From NCBI RefSeq assembly GCF_002117915.1, contig NZ_BDJB01000005.1, forward strand, positions 186,001 to 250,000: DNA of 64,000 nucleotides, read 5' to 3'. Below the pieces are notes generated by a model. The model saw nothing but the letters and a program-made list of their open reading frames with translations, was not told the origin of the DNA and ran no database searches. Every line of letters begins with the position of its first letter. The first letter of the stretch is position 1. Of the stretch, positions 9,032-16,824 are shown in pieces. Position numbers and translations under genes: made by a program. The stretch comes from Sphingomonas sp. TZW2008. GTDB lineage: Bacteria > Pseudomonadota > Alphaproteobacteria > Sphingomonadales > Sphingomonadaceae.

Positions 9032-9705
9032 GGTGTGGAGCGGGCGGGGGCGGGCTGTTCGAACTGCTCGATCACCCATTCCTCCTCCTGCGCAGCCGCG
9101 ATCCAGTCCTGCATGTAGGGATGCGTCAGCACCGCCTCGATGTACGGCCCCGCGAAGCGCGCGACGGGAAGCGAGTAGGTGATGATCCGCGTGCAGACGG
9201 GCGCGAACATGATGTCCGCCGCGCCGAAATCGCCGAACAGGAAATCGCCGTTGCCGCCGAAGCGCGCGCGGGCCTGTGCCCACAGCTCCATCATTCGTGA
9301 GAGATCGCGCAGTACCGCTTCGGAAGGCGGCACCGGGGGATAGATCTGGCGGATGTTCATGCTGTGCTCGCGCCGGAGCGCGGCGAAGCTCGAATGCATT
9401 TCCGCCGCCATCGATCGCGCCATTGCGCGTGCCGCCTCGTCTGCCGGCCAGAAACGATTGCGGCCGACCTTGTCGGCGAGATACTCGATGATTGCGAGAC
9501 TATCCCACACCACGGCGTCGCCGTCCCACAGGATCGGCACCTTGCCCGACGAGGGCGCGAACTCGTCACCCTCGCGCCGCTTGTCCCAATCCTGGTCGTA
9601 GAGCGGCACGACCACCTCCTCGAACGGCAGCCCCGCCTGCCGGCAGGCAAGCCAGCCGCGCAGCGACCAGGAGGAATAGGCCTTGTTGCCGATGATCAGT
9701 TTCAT
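9028..9705 (-). CDS. Glutathione S-transferase family protein
   Basis: 225 residues. The N-terminal thioredoxin-like domain (MKLIIGNKAYSSWSLRGWLA, then the SGKVPILWDG cis-Pro loop and an S-x-A-I-I-E-Y glutathione-binding stretch) is followed by an all-helical C-terminal domain. The SxWSLR segment supplies the Ser seen at the catalytic position of many bacterial GSTs. The substrate is unknown. The ATG at 9705 was chosen because it opens directly on the family start; the frame continues upstream without resemblance. The stop overlaps the dapE start. Confidence 0.9.
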   Translation of the reverse strand: MKLIIGNKAYSSWSLRGWLACRQAGLPFEEVVVPLYDQDWDKRREGDEFAPSSGKVPILWDGDAVVWDSLAIIEYLADKVGRNRFWPADEAARAMARSMAAEMHSSFAALRREHSMNIRQIYPPVPPSEAVLRDLSRMMELWAQARARFGGNGDFLFGDFGAADIMFAPVCTRIITYSLPVARFAGPYIEAVLTHPYMQDWIAAAQEEEWVIEQFEQPAPARSTP

Positions 9706-9830
9706 GGCGTCGGGGGTAGAGGCCAGACACGGGGCGTGCAACCGCGCGTGCGTGACTGACCGTGCTTCGGAAACGAGCGGCATGTCTTTAGCTCGATAGG
9801 CCGCGCTTTATGCGGCAGGCGACGGGGACG

Positions 9831-9854
9831 ATAAAGGAAGGCGGCTGAGAGCCG
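9831..9854 (-). terminator. Possible terminator after engB
   Basis: On the minus strand, 19 nt after the engB stop, a short 5-bp stem (arms 9850-9854 and 9842-9846, 3-nt loop) is followed by a pyrimidine/T-rich tract. The stem is short, so this is tentative. Confidence 0.3.
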
Positions 9855-9872
9855 ACGACCCGGGCAGTGCCG

Positions 9873-10568
9873 TCAGCCGATCGCCTCGATCACCGCGGCG
9901 CGCAGCTCGGCGATGCCCATGCCCTTTTCCGACGAGGTCGCGATGATCTCGGGATGCGCGGCGGGGCGCTTGCGCGCCTCGGCAATCGTTCGCTCGGTCA
10001 CCTCGGCGAGCTCGCTCGCCTTGATCTTGTCCGCCTTGGTCAGCACCATGCGGTAGCTGACCGCGGCCTTGTCCAGCATCTCGAGGATTTCGCGGTCGAC
10101 ATCCTTGATGCCGTGGCGCGCGTCGATCAGCACCAGCGCGCGCTTCAGCGCCTGGCGCCCGCGCAGGAAATCGTTGACGAGGAAGCGCCACTTTTTGACG
10201 ACGTCCTTGGGCGCCTTGGCAAAACCGTAGCCGGGCATGTCGACGAGGCGGAAGGCGAGCGGATCGCCGACGTCGAAGAAGTTAAGCTCCTGCGTCCGCC
10301 CCGGCGTGACCGAGGTGCGGGCGAGCGCCTTGCGCCCGGTGAGCGCGTTGAGCAGCGACGATTTGCCGACGTTCGACCGGCCGGCGAAGGCGACTTCGGG
10401 AACGCTGGCGTCAGGCAAGAACTGCAACGAGGGCGCGGACTTTAGGAAGCTGATCGGTCCCGCGAACAGCTTGCGCGCCGCCTCGATCTCCGCCTCGTCG
10501 CGGACCGTATCAGCGACGCCGGCGTCAGCGCCCTCAGCGGCGTCGAAGGAGGAAGCCTCGTCGCTCAC
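9873..10568 (-). CDS. engB: Ribosome biogenesis GTP-binding protein EngB (YihA/YsxC)
   Basis: 231 residues. This TRAFAC GTPase helps assemble the large ribosomal subunit. G1 is GRSNVGKS, G3 is DMPGYG and G4 is TKADK; the [13 protein letters not shown] switch I segment is typical. The first 35 residues are an acidic, poorly conserved extension. The GTG start at 10568 overlaps the yidC stop (GTGA). Grouping with yidC, yidD, rnpA and rpmH is common in proteobacteria and joins protein insertion with ribosome assembly. Confidence 0.96.
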   Translation of the reverse strand: MSDEASSFDAAEGADAGVADTVRDEAEIEAARKLFAGPISFLKSAPSLQFLPDASVPEVAFAGRSNVGKSSLLNALTGRKALARTSVTPGRTQELNFFDVGDPLAFRLVDMPGYGFAKAPKDVVKKWRFLVNDFLRGRQALKRALVLIDARHGIKDVDREILEMLDKAAVSYRMVLTKADKIKASELAEVTERTIAEARKRPAAHPEIIATSSEKGMGIAELRAAVIEAIG

Positions 10569-12268
10569 TTGGCGGCCGCCTCCTTCAACGCGGGGTGGCG
10601 GGCGTAGAGCAGCCGCTGCTGGAGGATCGTCAGCACGTTGGAGGTGATCCAGTAGACCTGCAGGCCGACCGCGAACGGCGCCATGACGAACATCAGCACC
10701 CACGGCATCAGCGCGAAGACCTGCTTCTGCGTATCGTCCATCGGCTGCGGATTGAGTTTGAATTGGAAGTACATGCTGATGCCGAGCAGGATCGGCACGA
10801 CGCCGATCGCCAGGAAGTGCGGCGGCGTGAAGGCGAGCAGGCCGAACAGGTTGACCGGCGTCAGCGGATCGGGCGCCGACAGATCCTTGATCCAGCCGAC
10901 GAACGGCTGGTGGCGCATCTCGATCGTCAGCATCAGGACCTTGTAGAGCGCGTAGAAGATCGGGATCTGCAGCAGCGTCGGCGCGCAGCCAGCGAGCGGA
11001 TTGACCTTTTCCGTCTTGTAGAGCGCCATAATCTCCTGCTGCTGGCGCGGCTTGTCGTCCTTGTAGCGTTCCTGGATCGCCTTCATCTTGGGCTGGACGG
11101 CGCGCATCTTGGCCATCGAGGCGAACTGGCGCTGCGCGACGGGGAACATCAGCAGGCGAATGGTGAGCGTGAGCAGGATGATCGCAATGCCGAAATTGCC
11201 GAGCATCACGAACAGCCAGTCGAGATAATAGAAAATCGGCTTCTCGACGATGCGGAACCAGCCCCAGTCGATCGCGTAATCGAGCCGGTTGACGCCTTCC
11301 TTGTCGGTGTAGCGGTCGAGCAGACGCACTTCCTTCGCGCCAGCGAAGAAGCGCGTGGTCTGGCTGAGCTGGCGGCCCGGCGGCAGCAGCTGCGCGGCGG
11401 CGGTATAATCGGCCTGATAGGCCTTGTTCGCGCCGGCGCGGAACTGACCGTCGAAGCTGCGTGCCTGATCGGGGATCAGCGCGGTGAGCCAGTATTTATC
11501 GACGAAGCCGAGCCAGCCGGCGCTGGTGGTGAAGCGCTGCGCCCCCTCATCGACATCCTTGAAGTCGACGTCGTAATCGGCCTTGTTGTTGTGCACCGCC
11601 ATCGGACCGGTGTGGATCGTCCAGCTGTCGGGATCCTTCGACATGCCGGCGCGGTTGACGAGACCGTAGGCGGCGACCGGAACCGCGCCCGTGCCGCCGT
11701 TCGCCACCGTCTGCTTGATGCTGAACATATACCCGTCATCGACCGACAGCTCGATCGCGAAGCGCTGGCCGGTCGCGTTGGCGGCGGTGAGCGTTACCGG
11801 GCGGCCGGGGGCGAGCAGCTGCGACGAGGCGGTCCACGTCGTATCCGCGGCAGGCGGCGCAAGGCCTTCGTTGCGCCAACCAAAGGCGGCGAAATAGGCG
11901 TCGGCCGCACCGGCCGGCGAGAGCAACCGCACGGGAGCGGCGTTCTTTGCGATCGTTTCCTTGTAGTTCTTGAGCACCAGATCGTCGATCCGCGCGCCCC
12001 TCAGATTGATCGATCCCTGCATCGTCGGTGTGTCGATCCGCACGCGCGGCGCTTCGGCTAGAACGGCCGCACGGTCGCGCACCGCAGCGGGGCTGTCCGC
12101 CGTCGGATCGGCCGCGGGGTTCGGCACGACCTTGGTCTTGCCGCCCTCGATCTTCGTCACGGGCGGGTTGGCGGTGGGGAAGAACTTGTTCTGCACGACC
12201 GGCCAGCCGAACAGAATCAGCGCCGCGAGCACCGCGAACAGCACGAAATTCTGATTGTCTTTGTTCAC
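10565..12268 (-). CDS. yidC: Membrane protein insertase YidC
   Basis: 567 residues, the size of gram-negative YidC. It inserts proteins into the inner membrane with or without SecYEG. An N-terminal membrane helix ([17 protein letters not shown]) is followed by the large periplasmic beta domain (about 60-350) and the conserved five-helix core (from [20 protein letters not shown] to the end). The GTG at 12268 is preferred over a TTG nine bases upstream because an AGGGAAG ribosome site sits at a better distance from the GTG. It is 15 bp downstream of yidD. Confidence 0.97.
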   Translation of the reverse strand: MNKDNQNFVLFAVLAALILFGWPVVQNKFFPTANPPVTKIEGGKTKVVPNPAADPTADSPAAVRDRAAVLAEAPRVRIDTPTMQGSINLRGARIDDLVLKNYKETIAKNAAPVRLLSPAGAADAYFAAFGWRNEGLAPPAADTTWTASSQLLAPGRPVTLTAANATGQRFAIELSVDDGYMFSIKQTVANGGTGAVPVAAYGLVNRAGMSKDPDSWTIHTGPMAVHNNKADYDVDFKDVDEGAQRFTTSAGWLGFVDKYWLTALIPDQARSFDGQFRAGANKAYQADYTAAAQLLPPGRQLSQTTRFFAGAKEVRLLDRYTDKEGVNRLDYAIDWGWFRIVEKPIFYYLDWLFVMLGNFGIAIILLTLTIRLLMFPVAQRQFASMAKMRAVQPKMKAIQERYKDDKPRQQQEIMALYKTEKVNPLAGCAPTLLQIPIFYALYKVLMLTIEMRHQPFVGWIKDLSAPDPLTPVNLFGLLAFTPPHFLAIGVVPILLGISMYFQFKLNPQPMDDTQKQVFALMPWVLMFVMAPFAVGLQVYWITSNVLTILQQRLLYARHPALKEAAAK

Positions 12269-12283
12269 GTGCGCCAACTTCCC

Positions 12284-12496
12284 TTACGGCACCGGATCAT
12301 AGCCGTGCCCGCCCCACGGGCCGCAGCGCGCGATCCGTTTCGCCGCCAGCCAGCCGCCCCGCGCGGCTCCATAGCGGCGAAGCGCCTCGATTGCATAGGC
12401 GGAACAGCTTGGCTGATAGCGGCATGTCGGCGGCAAGATCAGCGACGGCCCAAGCTGCCAGCCGCGCGCGACGAGGATCAGCAGCCGCGCGATCAT
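12284..12496 (-). CDS. yidD: Membrane protein insertion efficiency factor YidD
   Basis: 70 residues with the three conserved Cys of the family: a CRYQPSCSAYAIEAL segment and RCGPWGGHGYDPVP at the C-terminus. YidD is a small peripheral inner-membrane protein that aids YidC-dependent insertion. It overlaps the rnpA end by 4 bp and lies in the usual position between rnpA and yidC. Confidence 0.95.
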   Translation of the reverse strand: MIARLLILVARGWQLGPSLILPPTCRYQPSCSAYAIEALRRYGAARGGWLAAKRIARCGPWGGHGYDPVP

Positions 12497-12828
12497 CGCG
12501 GCGCCGCGTCGCTCCGCGCTACCTTGCGCAGCGCCTTGCCGAGTTCTGTGCGCAGGCTGGCGAAATCGCGCTCGATCCCGCCGTTGCGCCCGATCAGAAC
12601 GTGATCCGCACCCACGACGCCGTCCGCTGGCAGCAGTTCACGCGCGAGCGCGCGCAGCCGCCGCTTCATGCGGTTGCGGACGACCGAATTGCCGATCTTC
12701 TTGGTGACGGTATAGCCGATCCGCATCGTTGGATCGCCATCGTCACGAGGCCGCACCAGCAGCACGAAGCCGGGCATCGGTGCGCGCCGCCCGGCGTTCG
12801 CCGCCAGGAAATCCCGGCGGCGCGTCAA
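12493..12828 (-). CDS. rnpA: Ribonuclease P protein component
   Basis: About 111 residues. RnpA binds RNase P RNA for 5' maturation of tRNA precursors. The family core is clear: TRRRDFLAAN, then RIGYTVTKKIGNSVVRNRMK with the RNR motif. The start is uncertain: the TTG at 12828 gives the expected length and begins right at the conserved TRRRDF; the frame remains open far upstream, and the rpmH stop is only about 20 nt before this TTG. rnpB (the RNA) is not in the window. Confidence 0.93.
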   Translation of the reverse strand: MTRRRDFLAANAGRRAPMPGFVLLVRPRDDGDPTMRIGYTVTKKIGNSVVRNRMKRRLRALARELLPADGVVGADHVLIGRNGGIERDFASLRTELGKALRKVARSDAAPR

Positions 12829-12848
12829 CGTCCGGATTTCGGTCCGAA

Positions 12849-12983
12849 TTAGGCCGACAGCTTCTTGCGGCCGCGCGCGCGACGCGCCCGGATCACCAGC
12901 CGGCCGCCGACCGTCGCCATCCGTGCGCGGAAGCCGTGACGGCGAGCCCGCACCAGGTTGCTCGGCTGAAAGGTCCGCTTCAT
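12849..12983 (-). CDS. rpmH: 50S ribosomal protein L34
   Basis: A 44-residue [21 protein letters not shown] at the start and an Arg/Lys-rich tail ending KKLSA. This is the canonical L34 sequence, one of the smallest large-subunit proteins. It is the first gene of the rpmH-rnpA-yidD-yidC-engB operon. The ATG at 12983 starts the conserved sequence exactly; another ATG 7 nt upstream is out of frame. A promoter and a terminator-like hairpin lie in its leader. Confidence 0.97.
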   Translation of the reverse strand: MKRTFQPSNLVRARRHGFRARMATVGGRLVIRARRARGRKKLSA

Positions 12984-13001
12984 CGTTCATTCCCGAATCT
13001 G

Positions 13002-13031
13002 AAAAAACAGGGCCGCCCCGCAGGACGGCCC
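13002..13031 (-). terminator. Rho-independent-type hairpin with T6 tract in front of rpmH
   Basis: On the minus strand a 6-bp GC stem (arms 13026-13031 and 13010-13015, 10-nt loop) is followed, after two bases, by six T (13007-13002). It lies after the stop of the small membrane protein gene (13083) and before the rpmH ATG, so it can terminate the former. It also falls inside the predicted rpmH leader. Confidence 0.6.
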
Positions 13032-13042
13032 GAATGGTGCGC

Positions 13043-13071
13043 CGCATAGGCGAGGGGGCATGCGAAGTCAA
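13043..13071 (-). promoter_or_regulatory. Candidate strong promoter for the rpmH operon
   Basis: Minus-strand TTGACT (13066-13071), a 17-nt spacer and TATGCG (13043-13048). The -35 matches 5 of 6 and spacing is ideal. The predicted RNA start near 13036 is only a few bases before the hairpin at 13010-13031 and about 53 nt before the rpmH ATG. Confidence 0.55.
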
Positions 13072-13082
13072 CGCGAGGCGGC

Positions 13083-13370
13083 TCATCGCGCGCCGAGCAC
13101 GCGGCGACGCGCGCGGCGGCGAAGCGCACTGCGCCGCCGCATCGCGCGGTGGACGAGATCGGCGACGCGCGGCCAGCGCCGCATCAGCCGCGTCCAGCGG
13201 ATCTGCGCGCGGCGCGAGTTGCGCAGGATCAGGATCATGCCGCCGGCGAACAGGAAGATGCCGCCGGGCCCGGGCAGTGGGCCAAGCAGCGCCGCGCCGA
13301 TGAGCAACAGGCTGCCCAACGCCAGCTGCGCGATACGGGCGACGGGGTGGCGCTGCGACATCTGCGGCAT
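13083..13370 (-). CDS. Small PGPGW-type membrane protein
   Basis: 95 residues with two adjacent hydrophobic segments (about 12-30 and 34-50) separated by LGPLPGPGGIFLFAGG. The PGPG turn between two helices is the signature of the putative transmembrane PGPGW family, whose function is unknown. The C-terminal 45 residues are very Arg-rich and should lie in the cytosol. It sits on the same strand as the rpmH operon but is separated from it by a terminator-like hairpin. The ATG at 13370 is the only good start. Confidence 0.6.
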   Translation of the reverse strand: MPQMSQRHPVARIAQLALGSLLLIGAALLGPLPGPGGIFLFAGGMILILRNSRRAQIRWTRLMRRWPRVADLVHRAMRRRSALRRRARRRVLGAR

Positions 13371-13494
13371 GTGGCTCCGGTGTGTTGGTTATGCAAGACG
13401 CCTGCGATAAGCGCCTGCATCGCTTGGGCTTTGCAGCGCTGGCAAAGCAGCTATGAACGCAAGCGTAACGACGGCGTAGACGGGCGGGGGGTGC

Positions 13495-15003
13495 ATGGCG
13501 GCGATCGTTGCGACGGTGGCGTATCTCGGGCTGGAGGCGCGCGCCGTCGAGGTGCAGGTGCAGCTGATCGCCGGGCTGCCGGCGTTCAACCTCGTCGGGC
13601 TTGCCGACAAGGCGGTGGGCGAGAGCCGCGAGCGGGTGCGCGGTGCGATCGCGGCGATGGGACTGGCGCTGCCGCCGAAGCGCATCGCGGTGAACCTGTC
13701 GCCTGCGGACCTGCCCAAGGAAGGATCGCACTTCGATCTACCTATTGCGCTGGGGCTGCTCGCCGCGATGGGTGTCGTCGATGCCGAGGCGCTGGCGGAT
13801 TACGTCATCGTTGGCGAGCTGACGCTCGACGGGCGGCTGGCGCCGTCACCGGGCGTCCTGCTCGCAGCGCTGCACGCGGCGGAGATCGGCAAAGGGCTGA
13901 TCTGCCCGGCCGCGCAAGGTGCAGAAGCGGCGTGGAGCGGCTCGATCGAGGTGCTCGCCGCGCCCGATCTGCTCGCGCTCATCAACCACTTGAAGGGGCA
14001 TGGTCAGCTCGCCGCACCGGCCGAAGGCGCGGTACAGGCGGCGGGACAGGGGCCCGATCTGCGTCAGGTCCGCGGGCAGGAGACCGCCAAGCGTGCGCTC
14101 GAGATCGCGGCGGCGGGCGGGCATAACCTGCTGATGATCGGGCCGCCGGGGGCGGGCAAATCGCTGATGGCGTCGTGCCTGCCGGGTATCCTGCCGCCGC
14201 TCGATCCCGGCGAGGCGCTGGAGGTGTCGATGGTGCAGTCGGTCGCGGGCACGCTCGACGGCGGGCGGCTGACGCGTACGCGCCCGTTCCGCGCGCCGCA
14301 TCACTCGGCATCGATGGCGGCGCTGACCGGCGGCGGGCTGAAGGTGCGGCCGGGCGAGGTAAGCCTCGCACATCTAGGGGTGCTGTTCCTCGACGAGCTG
14401 CCGGAATTTCAGCGCGCGGTGCTCGACTCGCTGCGCCAGCCGCTCGAATCGGGCAACGTCAGCGTGGCGCGGGCGAATGCGCACGTCACCTTTCCGGCAC
14501 GCGTCCAGCTCGTCGCGGCGATGAACCCGTGCCGCTGCGGCTATCTCGGCGATCCGGGGCTCGCCTGCGCGCGCGCACCGAAATGCGCCGCCGACTATCA
14601 GGCCAAGGTGTCGGGGCCGCTGCTCGACCGGATCGATCTGCACGTCGAGGTGCAGGCGGTGAGCGCCGTCGATCTGATGCTGCCGCCGCCGATCGAGGGC
14701 TCAGTAGAGGTGGCGGCGCGCGTCGCCGCCGTGCGCTCGATGCAGGCGGAACGATACCGCGACCACGCGGTGCGGACCAACGCGGAAGCGGAAGGCGAAC
14801 TGCTCGAAGCGGTGGCGACGCCCGACGACGCCGGACGCTCACTACTTGCGCACGCGGCCGAGACGATGCGGCTGTCGGCGCGCGGCTATACGCGCATCCT
14901 GCGCGTCGCGCGGACGATCGCCGACATGGCGTGTAGCGACGCCGTTACCCGCATCCACGTCGGCGAGGCGTTGAGCTACCGTCGGCAGCCGCCGCGCAAC
15001 TAG
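13495..15003 (+). CDS. comM: YifB/ComM family magnesium chelatase-like AAA+ ATPase
   Basis: 502 residues. The N-terminal ChlI-like domain begins AIVATVAYLGLEA; Walker A is GPPGAGKS (near residue 219), Walker B is LFLDELPEF, and a CRCGYLGDP motif with a C-terminal Mg-chelatase domain follows. In naturally transformable bacteria ComM is a hexameric helicase for branch migration during integration of transformed DNA; non-competent bacteria also carry it. Whether this organism is competent cannot be seen here. Upstream, an inverted repeat (GCTTTGC / GCAAAGC, 13428-13448) lies between it and the divergent membrane-protein gene. Its stop codon shares CTAG with the stop of the convergent GGDEF-EAL gene. 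Confidence 0.93.
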   Translation: MAAIVATVAYLGLEARAVEVQVQLIAGLPAFNLVGLADKAVGESRERVRGAIAAMGLALPPKRIAVNLSPADLPKEGSHFDLPIALGLLAAMGVVDAEALADYVIVGELTLDGRLAPSPGVLLAALHAAEIGKGLICPAAQGAEAAWSGSIEVLAAPDLLALINHLKGHGQLAAPAEGAVQAAGQGPDLRQVRGQETAKRALEIAAAGGHNLLMIGPPGAGKSLMASCLPGILPPLDPGEALEVSMVQSVAGTLDGGRLTRTRPFRAPHHSASMAALTGGGLKVRPGEVSLAHLGVLFLDELPEFQRAVLDSLRQPLESGNVSVARANAHVTFPARVQLVAAMNPCRCGYLGDPGLACARAPKCAADYQAKVSGPLLDRIDLHVEVQAVSAVDLMLPPPIEGSVEVAARVAAVRSMQAERYRDHAVRTNAEAEGELLEAVATPDDAGRSLLAHAAETMRLSARGYTRILRVARTIADMACSDAVTRIHVGEALSYRRQPPRN

Positions 15004-16610
15004 CCTGCACGTCGCTGGTCGGTGGCGTTCATCGCCGGCGCGCTGCCGAGCAGGCGGCGCTCGGCGAGCAGCCGGCGGGCGTTCGCACCGCTCATCGGCC
15101 GACCATAGAGATAGCCCTGGCCGCGCGCGCAGCCGAGCGCGCGCATCCGCGCCTCGATCTCCTTGTCCTCGATGCCTTCTGCCGTGACGGGCAGATTGAG
15201 GCTGGCCCCGAGGCTGGTGATCGCATCAACGATCGCCGCGCTGTCGGGATTGTCGGCGACCGCCTGGACGAAGCTCTTGTCGATCTTGATGCGATCGAAC
15301 GGCAGCGCGCGAAGGTGGGCGAGGCTGGAATAGCCGGTGCCGAAATCGTCGAGCGCAATGCGGATACCCTGGTTCTTGAGGCTGCCGACGATCGATTGAG
15401 CGAGCGCGAGGTTCTCGAACAAGGCGCTCTCCGTAACTTCGATCTCAAGCCGCTGGGCCGGAAAGCCGGTTTCGAGCAGCAGCTTGATGATCTTCTGCGG
15501 TAGCCAGGCGTCGCGCAGCTGGAGCGGAGAGACGTTGATCGCGAGCGATAGCTCGGGGGCCCAGTCGCGCGCGGCGATGAACGCCTGGCGCATGATCGAC
15601 AGCGACAGATCGGCGATGAGCCCGGTCTGCTCGGCAATGGGGATGAAGCGATCGGGCGCGATCGTGCCGTGAACGGGATGCTCCCAGCGCGCGAGCACTT
15701 CGAACCCGTGCAGGCGGCCGGTGGCCAGGTCGATCTGCTGCTCGAAGTACGGCACGATGTGCCCGGCGGGGATAGCATGGCGCAGGCCGTTCTCGAGCTC
15801 GTTACGGACATGCAGCGCGTGCGCCATCGCAGGATCGAACCAGACGTAGCGGTTCCGCCCGCCGTCCTTGGCGGCGTACATTGCGATGTCGGCGGCGCGC
15901 ATCAGTGCGTCGATCGAGCCGCGTTCGAGATCTGAGCGCGCGATGCCGATCGAGGCGGAGACATGAATTGCGGTGCCGGCGACCTGAGCCGGCCCGGCGA
16001 GCCGGCCGACGAGATCCTCCGCGATGCGCTGCACCACCGAAGGCTGCCGCGGATCGAAGACGAACGCGCAGGCGAATTCGTCGCCGCCGAGCCGTGCAGC
16101 GAGCGCGGCGGCGGGCAGCACCGAGGTAATGTCCGCCGCGACGCGGGAAAGGACTGCATCTCCGGCGGCATGGCCGTGAAGATCGTTGATCGTCTTGAAG
16201 CGGTCGAGATCCAGCAGGAGCAGCGCTACCGCCTGACCACGGCGGGCTGCTTCCTGCAGCATTGACGCTCCCTCTTCGACTAGCGTGCGCCGATTGAGGA
16301 AGCCCGTCAGTGGATCGCGCGTGCTGAGCACGCGGACGCGTTCATTGCTTTCGACATGCTGCTCGAGCGCGCGGACGAAGTCGCGGTGCCGCCGCCAGCC
16401 GATCAGGATCAGCGCGATGTTGAGCATCAAGGCGATCAGCAGCGATCGATCAAGGGCCTCGGTGCCGCCGAACCATTGCCGCACGAGCGTGCTGCCGAGC
16501 GTACCCGCGATCGCAACGAAGAGCAGGATCGCGGCGCCGGTGACGAGCGTCGTTGCCGTAGCACGCCGGCTGCCGCATGCGTCCTCCGGCCTTCGGTTGC
16601 CCCGCTGCAT
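15000..16610 (-). CDS. Bifunctional-type GGDEF-EAL membrane protein (c-di-GMP turnover)
   Basis: 536 residues. Two N-terminal membrane helices (about 20-75) precede a GGDEF domain with an intact RLGGDEF active site and then an EAL domain. The EAL motif appears as EVLAR, and the later DDFGTGYSS and KIDKSF motifs are intact. GGDEF makes and EAL breaks cyclic di-GMP; with both sites mostly intact the net activity cannot be read. No PAS or other sensor domain is visible. The ATG at 16610 has a GGAGG ribosome site 8 nt upstream; the frame stays open beyond it, into the antisense of ffh, but that part is not a gene. It diverges from ffh. Confidence 0.9.
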   Translation of the reverse strand: MQRGNRRPEDACGSRRATATTLVTGAAILLFVAIAGTLGSTLVRQWFGGTEALDRSLLIALMLNIALILIGWRRHRDFVRALEQHVESNERVRVLSTRDPLTGFLNRRTLVEEGASMLQEAARRGQAVALLLLDLDRFKTINDLHGHAAGDAVLSRVAADITSVLPAAALAARLGGDEFACAFVFDPRQPSVVQRIAEDLVGRLAGPAQVAGTAIHVSASIGIARSDLERGSIDALMRAADIAMYAAKDGGRNRYVWFDPAMAHALHVRNELENGLRHAIPAGHIVPYFEQQIDLATGRLHGFEVLARWEHPVHGTIAPDRFIPIAEQTGLIADLSLSIMRQAFIAARDWAPELSLAINVSPLQLRDAWLPQKIIKLLLETGFPAQRLEIEVTESALFENLALAQSIVGSLKNQGIRIALDDFGTGYSSLAHLRALPFDRIKIDKSFVQAVADNPDSAAIVDAITSLGASLNLPVTAEGIEDKEIEARMRALGCARGQGYLYGRPMSGANARRLLAERRLLGSAPAMNATDQRRAG

Positions 16611-16678
16611 CAGTAACGCCTCCACACCGGTGCAGCTGTGCGCGGCGGGAGTGTAGAAGGCGTTAAGAGCGCGGTGGG

Positions 16679-16707
16679 TTGCCCTGGACGGGCGATTGGC
16701 GTAGGGA
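16679..16707 (+). promoter_or_regulatory. Candidate promoter for ffh
   Basis: TTGCCC (16679-16684), a 17-nt spacer and TAGGGA (16702-16707). Both boxes are weak apart from TTG and TA, but spacing is exact and the style resembles other candidates here. The leader would be about 110 nt and include the hairpin at 16763-16786. Confidence 0.3.
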
Positions 16708-16762
16708 CCGCGCCACGTTCCGTGTTGAACGCTGAAGGAAAGCGCCCACGTGGTGCACGCTG

Positions 16763-16798
16763 GCCGGCGAGGTTTCGCCCGCCGGCGCTTTTGCGTTT
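16763..16798 (+). terminator. Terminator-like stem-loop in the ffh leader
   Basis: A 7-bp GC stem (16763-16769 with 16780-16786), extended by two pairs past a bulged A, is followed after GC by TTTT and a further TTT. It ends 27 nt before the ffh ATG. No gene on the plus strand ends shortly upstream, so it may attenuate ffh or end a short unrecognised transcript. Confidence 0.4.
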
Positions 16799-16824
16799 GG
16801 CGCGGAAAGATGGAGTTTGATACG

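Noticed and set aside
10595-12061. A 488-codon plus-strand frame opposite yidC
   Set aside because: Antisense shadow of a clear YidC; composition is dominated by Arg, Glu and Asp without motifs.
16611-16824. A possible 4.5S (SRP) RNA gene beside ffh
   Set aside because: I looked for the conserved GGAAGG/GCAGCC internal loop and a closing long stem. Only a loose GAAGGAAAGC is present and it does not fold into the SRP domain IV shape by eye.
16750-16824. An N-terminal extension of Ffh from a GTG at 16750
   Set aside because: The frame is open but the peptide is Arg/Gly-rich, crosses the terminator-like hairpin and is absent from the family; ATG at 16825 has a good ribosome site.
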